Positions 1 through 5,137 of a DNA stretch of 5,668 nucleotides are shown piece by piece (position 1 is the first letter of the stretch; the number at the start of each line of letters is the position of its first letter). The DNA lies in assembly GCA_016193165.1 (NCBI GenBank), contig JACPST010000011.1:1-5668 (forward strand), written 5' to 3'. This DNA comes from Deltaproteobacteria bacterium. Its GTDB lineage: Bacteria; Bdellovibrionota; JACOXK01; 2-02-FULL-40-11. The notes under the pieces are model-generated. The model was given only the letters and a program-made list of their open reading frames with translations. It made no database searches and was not told the origin of the DNA. Both the position numbers and the translations under genes were made by a program.

Positions 1-693
1 AAGGTTGATCGCAAAAACTTTCAAGTTAAAAAATATACCTATGTGCTGCATGATTTAAATGAGAAAGTGGCAGAAGATTCCAAAATGGTTTCTTTTTTGG
101 ATCCATATCTTCAAAAAGCAAAAATTTTCTTTGATAAAAAAGTGGGAGAATCTAAAGTGGACTTGATTGGAGAGCGAGAGCTAGTGCGTTCTCAAGAAAC
201 CAATCTTGGAAATTTGATTACGGACATATTTCGTGAGGTGACGAAAGCAGACATCGCTCTTCAAAATGGAGGAGGGATTCGATCTTCAATCACCAAAGGA
301 AAAATTTCGTTTGGAGATATTAAACGAGCATTTCCTTTTAATAATACTATTGTAGTGACTCGTCTTACTGGAAAAGAAGTTTTAGAACTTTTAAATCGCT
401 CGGCATCGCTACCTAGACCTGCGGGTGGTTTTTTGCATGTCTCTGGTCTTTCTTTTATCATTGATAAAAATCAAGCCAAAAATGTGAAAGTGAATGGAAA
501 ACCTTTGAAGTTAGATAAAATTTATCGTGTGGCGACAAATGATTTTACAGCCAATGGGGGAGATGGCTACGAGCTTTTGAAAAACAAAACCCGCACGGAT
601 ACGGGTTTTGTTCTTTCTACAGCTTTAAAAAATTATTTATTGGCCAGAAAAACGATTTCTCCCAGAGTAGAGAAACGAATTACAATCCGTTAG
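1..693 (+). CDS. 5'-nucleotidase / UshA-family phosphoesterase, C-terminal part (5' end outside window)
   Basis: The frame is open from base 1, so the gene starts upstream; a GTG at 43 is internal and not a credible start. The visible 230 codons are the end of the metallophosphatase domain plus nearly all of the 5'-nucleotidase C-terminal substrate-binding domain. Diagnostic motifs are ETNLGNLITD (about 196-225), NGGGIRSS (265-288), a PFNNT block near 337-351, GGFLHVSGL near 424-450, and NGGDGY (553-570), which in this family helps hold the nucleotide base. The protein ends in the usual ISPRVE-type tail. Family members are typically exported and hydrolyse nucleotides, UDP-sugars or cyclic nucleotides in the periplasm. 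The signal peptide and metal-binding residues are outside the window, so the exact substrate cannot be assigned. The stop lies one base from the stop of the convergent gene at 695-1111. Confidence 0.9.
   Translation, partial: KVDRKNFQVKKYTYVLHDLNEKVAEDSKMVSFLDPYLQKAKIFFDKKVGESKVDLIGERELVRSQETNLGNLITDIFREVTKADIALQNGGGIRSSITKGKISFGDIKRAFPFNNTIVVTRLTGKEVLELLNRSASLPRPAGGFLHVSGLSFIIDKNQAKNVKVNGKPLKLDKIYRVATNDFTANGGDGYELLKNKTRTDTGFVLSTALKNYLLARKTISPRVEKRITIR
648..675 (-). terminator. Weak candidate intrinsic terminator for the minus-strand Ig-like gene
   Basis: Read on the minus strand, a 6-bp stem TTTCTC/GAGAAA (656-661 with 670-675) with an 8-nt loop is followed by TCGTTTTT (655 down to 648). 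It lies about 20 bp past the stop of the minus-strand gene, inside the end of the convergent nucleotidase gene. The stem has only two G-C pairs, so it may be fortuitous. Confidence 0.25.
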
Positions 694-694
694 A

Positions 695-1111
695 TTATCT
701 GGGTCGTTCATTACCGACATTGACGCTAGCGGTACCTGCTACATGAAGGAGTAAAGGCTCTTCCATCCCAGATCTAAGGACTCTACAATCGAAATTTGCC
801 GTTACCGTATGGTAGCCTACAATATTGGCAACATACCATCCCTTTTCATCAATAAGCCCAGCGGTGGCAGACCAAGACGTAGGTTCGAATCCTTCAATGC
901 GCTTTCCTTCAGTATCATAGGCACTGGCTCTAAAATAAACATCCCCACCATATCGCACATAGGCAATAGAGGGAGAGACCACAATGGTATGTGGAATAGG
1001 ATCTACGCCAGCTTGCAGTGTGCAACGATTAATGACAATATCATCATCTGCAAGTGCCAAAGACATGCTGAAAAAGAAAGATAGAATGCTGAATGAAAAT
1101 ATTTTTTTCAT
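695..1111 (-). CDS. Small secreted bacterial Ig-like domain protein (hypothetical)
   Basis: The product is 138 aa. The start at 1111 is chosen because a strong Shine-Dalgarno (AAAAGGGGG, minus strand, 1119-1127) sits 7 nt upstream and because it opens directly into a classic signal peptide: MKK, a hydrophobic Phe/Leu-rich core, then ALA|DDD (residues 1-21). A longer reading to 1198 would add 29 residues that bury the signal peptide and overlap the yebC start. The mature part (about residues 40-132) resembles a bacterial Ig-like (Big-type) fold: VSPS..YVRYGGDVYFRASAYDTEG, then a W..TAG.ID..G.Y.A stretch (about 80-95), then a VTA strand. Two cysteines, C30 and C109, are the only ones after the signal peptide and could form a disulfide. 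No lipobox, anchor or catalytic motif is visible. It is probably exported and monocistronic; its function is unknown. Confidence 0.75.
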   Translation of the reverse strand: MKKIFSFSILSFFFSMSLALADDDIVINRCTLQAGVDPIPHTIVVSPSIAYVRYGGDVYFRASAYDTEGKRIEGFEPTSWSATAGLIDEKGWYVANIVGYHTVTANFDCRVLRSGMEEPLLLHVAGTASVNVGNERPR

Positions 1112-1136
1112 AACGATACCCCCTTTTCTGCTACTT

Positions 1137-1166
1137 ACTATATAGGAAGAGGAAAGGGCTTTACAA
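1137..1166 (-). promoter_or_regulatory. Candidate sigma-70-type promoter of the Ig-like protein gene
   Basis: On the minus strand, TTGTAA (complement of 1161-1166) is followed by TATATA (1139-1144, 16-bp spacer) or TATAGT (1137-1142, 18-bp spacer). Transcription would begin near 1130-1132, about 20 nt before the ATG, leaving room for the Shine-Dalgarno. Matched by eye only. Confidence 0.5.
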
Positions 1167-1189
1167 CACCAAAATTGGCATGCTAAAAC
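1160..1189 (+). promoter_or_regulatory. Candidate promoter of the yebC-ruvCAB operon, giving a leaderless or near-leaderless transcript
   Basis: TTTACA (1160-1165), an 18-bp spacer, and an extended -10 made of TG at 1181-1182 plus TAAAAC (1184-1189). The expected start site is about 1196, at or one base before the yebC ATG (1197). This agrees with the absence of any Shine-Dalgarno before yebC, where the last bases are C-rich. The -35 overlaps the -35 of the divergent minus-strand promoter (1161-1166), so the two promoters probably compete for polymerase. The -10 is only a 4/6 match. Confidence 0.4.
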
Positions 1190-1196
1190 CACCCCC

Positions 1197-1952
1197 ATGT
1201 CTGGACATTCAAAATGGAAAAAAATAAAGCATAAAAAAGAAGCCTCAGATGCTAAAAAAGGGAAGATCTATACCACCCTCATTAAAGAAATTACAATTGC
1301 TGCACGACAGGGAGGAGGGGGGGATCCCGATTTTAATCCTCGTTTAAGATCTGCCATGATAGCAGCTCGTCAGGCCAATATGCCTAGTGACAATGTGGAG
1401 CGGGCCATTAAAAAAGGGACAGGCGAAATTGAAGGGGTCATATATGAGGAAGTGACCTACGAAGGCTATGGCCCTGGAGGCACAGCGCTTTTGGTGGAAG
1501 TGATTACAGATAATAAAAATAGGACAGTGTCTGAGATTCGCTCCTCTTTTACCAGGTACAATGGAAATTTAGGGACCACAGGCAGTGTGTCTTGGATGTT
1601 TTCTAAAAAAGGAATTTTATCCGTAGATAAAGGGAGCGCCACGGAAGAAAAATTGATGGAAGTGGCTTTGGAAGCAGGAGCAGAGGATATCAAAGATGAA
1701 GGAGATTCTTTTGATATCTACACAACTCCAGAAAATTTTGAAGCTGTCAGACAAGCTCTAGAAAAAAATAATATTAAGATGAGTTCTGCGGAAATTTCAT
1801 TTATCCCAAGTTCTACTGTCCATTTGGAAGGCAAAGCCGCAGAACAAATGCTAAAACTCATGGAAGCTTTAGAAGATCATGATGATGTGAAACGTGTAAA
1901 TGCGAACTTTGATATCGATGAAAAAGAAATAGAAAGAATTGCTAATAAATAA
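1197..1952 (+). CDS. yebC: YebC/TACO1-family protein
   Basis: The product is 251 aa, normal for the family (E. coli YebC is 246 aa) and complete. It starts with the signature MSGHSKW followed by a Lys-rich segment, then shows NPRLR (47-51), YEGYGPGG (88-95), DNKNRT (105-110) and [13 protein letters not shown] (123-135), with the acidic C-terminal domain ending in [10 protein letters not shown]. YebC proteins are cytoplasmic. They were long annotated as transcriptional regulators, while the mitochondrial homologue TACO1 and recent bacterial work point to a role in translation of proline-rich stretches. The family signature fixes the ATG, yet no ribosome-binding site precedes it (the upstream bases are CCACCCCC), which suits a leaderless mRNA. 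It heads the operon with ruvC, ruvA and ruvB, a widely conserved arrangement. A run of seven G at 1317-1323 encodes part of a Gly stretch; the frame across it is intact. Confidence 0.97.
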   Translation: MSGHSKWKKIKHKKEASDAKKGKIYTTLIKEITIAARQGGGGDPDFNPRLRSAMIAARQANMPSDNVERAIKKGTGEIEGVIYEEVTYEGYGPGGTALLVEVITDNKNRTVSEIRSSFTRYNGNLGTTGSVSWMFSKKGILSVDKGSATEEKLMEVALEAGAEDIKDEGDSFDIYTTPENFEAVRQALEKNNIKMSSAEISFIPSSTVHLEGKAAEQMLKLMEALEDHDDVKRVNANFDIDEKEIERIANK

Positions 1953-1955
1953 GGT

Positions 1956-2483
1956 ATGTTCCAAAATTGTGTTGTGAAAAGAGTGCTGGGAATCGACCCG
2001 GGTTCTCGGATAACGGGCTATGGTATCGTTGAGGAAACTCAAGGAAAATTAGTTTTTGTTGCCTATGGAGCATGGCAGCTTTCTAGTAAAGAATTTTCGG
2101 ATCGCTTAAAAGAGATTTATTACAATATTGAGCAGCTTATTTCTGAGCACAAGCCTACGGAAGTAGCTATTGAATCAGTATTTTTTGCCAAAAACGCGAT
2201 GAGCAGTATTAAATTAGGCCAGGCCAGGGGTGCTGCTATGACAGCTGTTGCCAATCAAAATTTAAAAGTTTTTGAATATAGTCCTGCGCAGGTCAAGCAA
2301 GCAGTCGTGGGATATGGGAGAGCGGATAAAGAACAGATTCAAAAGATGGTTTTTTTATTGCTGGGACTTCACGGAAAGGCTAAAGTAGATGCCACAGATG
2401 CATTGGCGGTGGCTATTTGTCATCTAAATTCAGTGAAATTTCAACAAGTGAGTAAACTCTATGATAGGGGCCCTACGCGGTAG
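1956..2483 (+). CDS. ruvC: Holliday junction resolvase RuvC (crossover junction endodeoxyribonuclease)
   Basis: The product is 175 aa (E. coli RuvC is 173) with an RNase H-like fold. It cuts Holliday junctions symmetrically as a dimer together with RuvAB. All four acidic metal ligands are visible: D14 in LGIDPGSR, E73 in AIESVFF, and D145 and D148 in DATDALAVA. The FFAKNAMSS stretch (76-84) matches the conserved segment after the catalytic Glu. The gene begins 3 bp after the yebC stop. The start is uncertain: ATG 1956 has an AAGG only 1 nt away, too close to be a good Shine-Dalgarno, while GTG 1974 would give MKRVLGIDPG, the usual family N-terminus, but has no Shine-Dalgarno either. Translational coupling to yebC is likely in both cases. 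The 3' end overlaps ruvA by 23 bp. Confidence 0.96.
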   Translation: MFQNCVVKRVLGIDPGSRITGYGIVEETQGKLVFVAYGAWQLSSKEFSDRLKEIYYNIEQLISEHKPTEVAIESVFFAKNAMSSIKLGQARGAAMTAVANQNLKVFEYSPAQVKQAVVGYGRADKEQIQKMVFLLLGLHGKAKVDATDALAVAICHLNSVKFQQVSKLYDRGPTR

Positions 2484-2946
2484 TATCGTTGGTAAGAAGG
2501 CAGATAGAATTATTTTAGATGTACAAGGGGTGGGCTATGAAGTGATGATCCCTTCCTCTGCCTATTCAAGGATTCCTGAGAATGGCAGTGTCATTTTTTA
2601 TGTTCATACCCATGTTTGTGAAGATAGTTTTCAGCAGGAATTGAGTCAAATTGTTTTAACCAATAATTTACAAAGACTTACTTCTATTCAGGGAATTGGG
2701 AAAAAAACAGCAGAGCGCCTTCTTTTGGAACTTAAAGAAAAGATTCAAAAACTTTCTTCTGTGGTGGTTGCTTCCGATATGCCTTTGGAACCCGATCAGT
2801 TTAGAGATTTGGTATCCGCGCTTTCTAACCTTGGATATAAACAAATAGAAATTGACCGAGCCTTATCTTATTTGAAACCTAAAATGAATGTTCAGACAAA
2901 ATTTGAAGATTTGTTAAAGCAATCTCTTCAGTTCTTAAGAGGATAG
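2461..2946 (+). CDS. ruvA: Holliday junction DNA-binding subunit RuvA, with an apparent internal loss of about 36 residues
   Basis: RuvA forms the tetrameric clamp that holds the four-way junction and recruits the RuvB motor. The N-terminal domain I is clear: MIGALRG, then LDVQGVGYEV (19-28). E54-D55 matches the acidic pin known in E. coli RuvA (Glu55/Asp56). The second helix-hairpin-helix, QGIGKKTAERL (77-87), and the C-terminal RuvB-binding domain (about 112-160, with SNLGYKQ) are also present. The protein is only 161 aa against about 190-205 for the family. Alignment from memory with E. coli RuvA places the gap between Q58 and Q59 (about 2632-2637). The family's YGF segment, the helix after it and the first helix-hairpin-helix (NGVGPKLALAILSG in E. 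coli) are absent, about 36 residues, with the frame kept. If real, junction binding should be badly impaired. It overlaps ruvC by 23 bp; a weak AGTGAG lies about 8 nt before the ATG. Confidence 0.9.
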   Translation: MIGALRGSIVGKKADRIILDVQGVGYEVMIPSSAYSRIPENGSVIFYVHTHVCEDSFQQELSQIVLTNNLQRLTSIQGIGKKTAERLLLELKEKIQKLSSVVVASDMPLEPDQFRDLVSALSNLGYKQIEIDRALSYLKPKMNVQTKFEDLLKQSLQFLRG

Positions 2947-2949
2947 CTC

Positions 2950-3984
2950 ATGGAACGACCGGTGAGCCCCCAAAAATTATCAGGTGAAGAAGAAAATGTT
3001 GAGCAAAAACTTCGTCCTGAAAAATTAACAGATTTTGTTGGGCAAACAAAAGTTAAAGAAAACTTAGCAATTGCCATTATAGCTGCTAAACAACGACAAG
3101 AAGCGTTGGATCATTGTATTTTTTATGGTCCTCCCGGGTTGGGCAAGACCACGTTAGCGTACATCATTGCACGTGAACTTGGGGTCACTATGATTAGCAC
3201 CTCTGGGCCTGCACTTGAAAAACAAGGAGATTTGGCCGCAGTTCTCACAAATTTAAAAGAAAGAGAGGTGCTTTTTATTGATGAAATTCATCGCCTGAAT
3301 CGTGTAGTTGAAGAAGTTTTATATTCAGCGATGGAAGATTATTGTTTGGATATTATTATTGGCCAAGGGCCTTCTGCTCGCACGGTAAAACTCAACTTGC
3401 CTCCTTTTACATTGATTGGAGCAACGACTCGAGCGGGGCTTTTGACCTCTCCTTTGCGAGGGCGTTTTGGCATTGTGCATCGGCTTGATTATTATGGGAT
3501 TTCGGATCTTGAGCAAATCGTGGCACGATCTTCTAAAATTTTAAAAATCCAAACAGACAAAGAAGGCGTGATAGAAATTGCCCATCGTTCCAGAGGAACA
3601 CCTCGGATTGCCAATCGTTTGATTCGAAGACTCAGGGATTACTCTCAAGTCAAAGCCGATGGCATTATTACAAAGAAAGTTGCTTTGGAAGGACTCAAAA
3701 TGTTGGAAGTGGATCAAGCGGGTTTTGATGTGATGGATCGAAAAATTTTGCTGACCATCATTGAAAAATTTAAAGGGGGCCCAGTGGGGATTGAAACTTT
3801 GGCCGCTGCCATTAGTGAAGAAAAAGATACGATTGAAGATGTCTATGAACCTTATTTGATCCAACAAGGCTTTATTCAGCGTACTCCTAGAGGTCGCGTG
3901 GCAACGATGTTTGCTTATAAGCATTTTGGAGTAGCTTTTTCTTCTAAAGAACCCTTATCCCCTCAAGAATCCTTATTTTCATAG
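2950..3984 (+). CDS. ruvB: Holliday junction branch-migration ATPase RuvB
   Basis: The product is 344 aa (E. coli RuvB is 336) and complete. It is an AAA+ motor that forms hexameric rings on either side of the RuvA-bound junction and pumps DNA through. Visible in order: [12 protein letters not shown] (21-32), Walker A GPPGLGKT (60-67), Walker B LFIDEIH (108-114), sensor I GATTRAG (157-163), PLRGRFG (168-174) with R172 as the likely arginine finger, and the sensor II region [17 protein letters not shown]. The C-terminal winged helix carries the [19 protein letters not shown] signature (about 298-316). It starts 3 bp after ruvA behind a good Shine-Dalgarno (AGAGGA, about 2938-2943). It appears to be the last gene of the yebC-ruvCAB unit, although no convincing intrinsic terminator follows it. 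Confidence 0.98.
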   Translation: MERPVSPQKLSGEEENVEQKLRPEKLTDFVGQTKVKENLAIAIIAAKQRQEALDHCIFYGPPGLGKTTLAYIIARELGVTMISTSGPALEKQGDLAAVLTNLKEREVLFIDEIHRLNRVVEEVLYSAMEDYCLDIIIGQGPSARTVKLNLPPFTLIGATTRAGLLTSPLRGRFGIVHRLDYYGISDLEQIVARSSKILKIQTDKEGVIEIAHRSRGTPRIANRLIRRLRDYSQVKADGIITKKVALEGLKMLEVDQAGFDVMDRKILLTIIEKFKGGPVGIETLAAAISEEKDTIEDVYEPYLIQQGFIQRTPRGRVATMFAYKHFGVAFSSKEPLSPQESLFS

Positions 3985-3999
3985 CAGATTTTCAACAGG

Positions 4000-4017
4000 T
4001 GTTGTAAATTTGCAACA
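4000..4017. promoter_or_regulatory. 18-bp near-perfect palindrome upstream of lpxC: candidate operator or enhancer site
   Basis: Bases 4000-4017 read TGTTGTAAATTTGCAACA, which equals its reverse complement at 16 of 18 positions. It starts 16 bp after the ruvB stop. Its centre is about 131 bp upstream of the start site predicted for the sigma-54 promoter at 4114-4129, within the usual range for a dimeric enhancer-binding protein. No run of T follows and there is little room for a loop, so a protein-binding site is more likely than a terminator. The cognate regulator is unknown. Confidence 0.5.
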
Positions 4018-4039
4018 TGGTTTATTTTAAAAGTAGTTA

Positions 4040-4066
4040 TTGCAAAAAGTAACTTTCCCTTATAAT
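4040..4066 (+). promoter_or_regulatory. Possible sigma-70-type promoter upstream of lpxC, -10 box flanked by an inverted repeat
   Basis: A perfect TATAAT lies at 4061-4066 with TTGCAA at 4040-4045, but the 15-bp spacer is short. A start near 4073 would leave a leader of about 76 nt before lpxC. The -10 lies between arms of a perfect 6-bp inverted repeat, AAGTAA (4047-4052) and TTACTT (4066-4071), which could be an operator. The region is very AT-rich, so chance matches are likely. Confidence 0.3.
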
Positions 4067-4113
4067 TACTTGAAATTATTAGAAAATTAATTTTGAGGTC
4101 TTTTGTCACAAAG

Positions 4114-4129
4114 TGGCATGAGTTTTGCT
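4114..4129 (+). promoter_or_regulatory. Sigma-54 (RpoN) promoter of lpxC
   Basis: TGGCATG-N4-TTGCT matches the RpoN consensus TGGCACG-N4-TTGCW at 11 of 12 defined positions. The invariant GG (4115-4116) and GC (4127-4128) are separated by exactly 10 nt. The expected start is near 4140, 9 nt before the lpxC ATG, so the leader would be very short. The element is intergenic, points at lpxC and has a palindrome at a suitable enhancer distance. Function is inferred. Confidence 0.6.
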
Positions 4130-4148
4130 TAATTATAAGTGGGATATT

Positions 4149-5069
4149 ATGAATTTTCAAAAAACCATTCGAAAAGCGGTTACGTTTAAAGGGATTGGCT
4201 TACATAGTGGTGCTACGACTGAAGTCGTTTTGAAACCTGCTCCTGCAGATAGTGGCATTACATTTGTCCGAACAGATGTGGCCCAAAAAGTTTTAATTCC
4301 TGCCTTAAATCAATATGTTATTGATACCACATTTTCTACAACCATAGGAAAAAATAGTGTTGCCATTCAAACCATAGAGCATTTGATGGCCGCATTATGG
4401 GGTTTAGATATTGATAATGCAGAGATTGAAGTTTGCGGCCCTGAAATTCCTATTTTAGATGGAAGTAGCGAGCCTTTTGTCAAAAAAATTAAAAAAGCAG
4501 GAATTCAAGAACTAGATCAACTCAAAAAAGTATTTGTCATTACCAAGCCTATAGCCATTGTTGAGGGAGATCGATATTGTTATTTGTTGAGTTCCAGAAC
4601 TCCCAAAATAACATGTTCTATTGAATTTGCTCATCCTTATATTCAAAAGCAAAAATTAGAAAGCAAACTTGATCCCAAGAGTTTTATGCAAGAAATTGCG
4701 CGTGCCAGAACTTTTGGTTTTGTAAAAGATATAGAGCTCTTAAGACAAAAAGGTTTAATCCGCGGCGGTTCTTTGGATTGTGCGGTTGTGTTAGATGAAA
4801 AAAATATTGTAAATAAAGAAGGGCTGCGTTTTAAAGATGAGTTTGTGCGCCATAAAATTTTAGATTCCATTGGAGATATGGCTCTTTTTGGAATGAAAAT
4901 TTTGGGACATTTTGTTACACATAAGGCAGGACATGAGCTTCACGCTAAGCTCATTCGAAAAGTTTTGACGCAAGAGTGTGGATACATTATAGGCGAAAAG
5001 GCTTTTGAAAAGGCGCAACAAGATCGAATGCCTATTCAGGCTTCTCTTTTCCAACCCGCATCCATTTAG
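4149..5069 (+). CDS. lpxC: UDP-3-O-acyl-N-acetylglucosamine deacetylase LpxC
   Basis: The product is 306 aa (E. coli LpxC is 305) and complete. This cytoplasmic Zn enzyme removes the N-acetyl group from UDP-3-O-acyl-GlcNAc, the committed step of lipid A synthesis, so the cell makes lipid A. Visible signatures: GIGLHSG (15-21), TIEHLMAAL (75-83) with general base E77 and Zn ligand H78, PEIPILDGSS (98-107), ARTFGF (186-191), GGSLDCAVV (206-214), FVRHKILDSIGD (232-243) with Zn ligands H235 and D239, and KAGHEL with catalytic H262. ATG 4149 is chosen because it aligns with the family start and has an AGTGGGA Shine-Dalgarno about 4-5 nt upstream. A TTG at 4125 would extend it by 8 residues but falls inside the sigma-54 element. 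The C-terminus (FQPASI) differs from the E. coli tail recognised by FtsH. It stands apart from the ruv operon, with its own promoter region, and is followed after 68 bp by the NtrY-like gene. Confidence 0.98.
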   Translation: MNFQKTIRKAVTFKGIGLHSGATTEVVLKPAPADSGITFVRTDVAQKVLIPALNQYVIDTTFSTTIGKNSVAIQTIEHLMAALWGLDIDNAEIEVCGPEIPILDGSSEPFVKKIKKAGIQELDQLKKVFVITKPIAIVEGDRYCYLLSSRTPKITCSIEFAHPYIQKQKLESKLDPKSFMQEIARARTFGFVKDIELLRQKGLIRGGSLDCAVVLDEKNIVNKEGLRFKDEFVRHKILDSIGDMALFGMKILGHFVTHKAGHELHAKLIRKVLTQECGYIIGEKAFEKAQQDRMPIQASLFQPASI

Positions 5070-5137
5070 TTTCTTTACTTGCAATTCGCGAAACCATCTT
5101 TTAACGTAGGGTTTTAATCCCCTCGTGTAGATAGACT

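Noticed and set aside
675..690. Bidirectional terminator at the end of the nucleotidase gene (imperfect palindrome)
   Set aside because: The 16-bp element has two mismatches in a short AT-rich stem, and no T run follows on the plus strand.
809..1084. Plus-strand 91-codon frame opposite the Ig-like gene
   Set aside because: The minus-strand frame has a signal peptide, a good Shine-Dalgarno and a domain-like pattern; the plus-strand frame has none of these.
1176..1190. Second sigma-54 promoter before yebC (TGGCATG at 1176-1182)
   Set aside because: The -12 dinucleotide at the required spacing (1189-1190) is CC rather than GC, and no TTGC follows.
1112..1198. N-terminal extension of the minus-strand Ig-like protein to an ATG at 1198
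   Set aside because: It would place 29 residues before a clear signal peptide, ignore the strong Shine-Dalgarno at 1119-1127, and run through the candidate promoter.
3541..3924. 127-codon open frame on the minus strand inside ruvB, and other antisense frames in nucleotidase, yebC, ruvB and lpxC
   Set aside because: They lie opposite strongly conserved genes, show no recognisable domains, and lack convincing ribosome-binding sites.
4125..4148. TTG start for lpxC at 4125
   Set aside because: The extension does not match the family N-terminus, and the TTG is the -12 element of the sigma-54 promoter; ATG 4149 has the better Shine-Dalgarno.
5110..5122. Terminator between lpxC and the NtrY-like gene (GGG...CCC around 5109-5122)
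   Set aside because: The stem is only 3-4 bp and is not followed by a T run.
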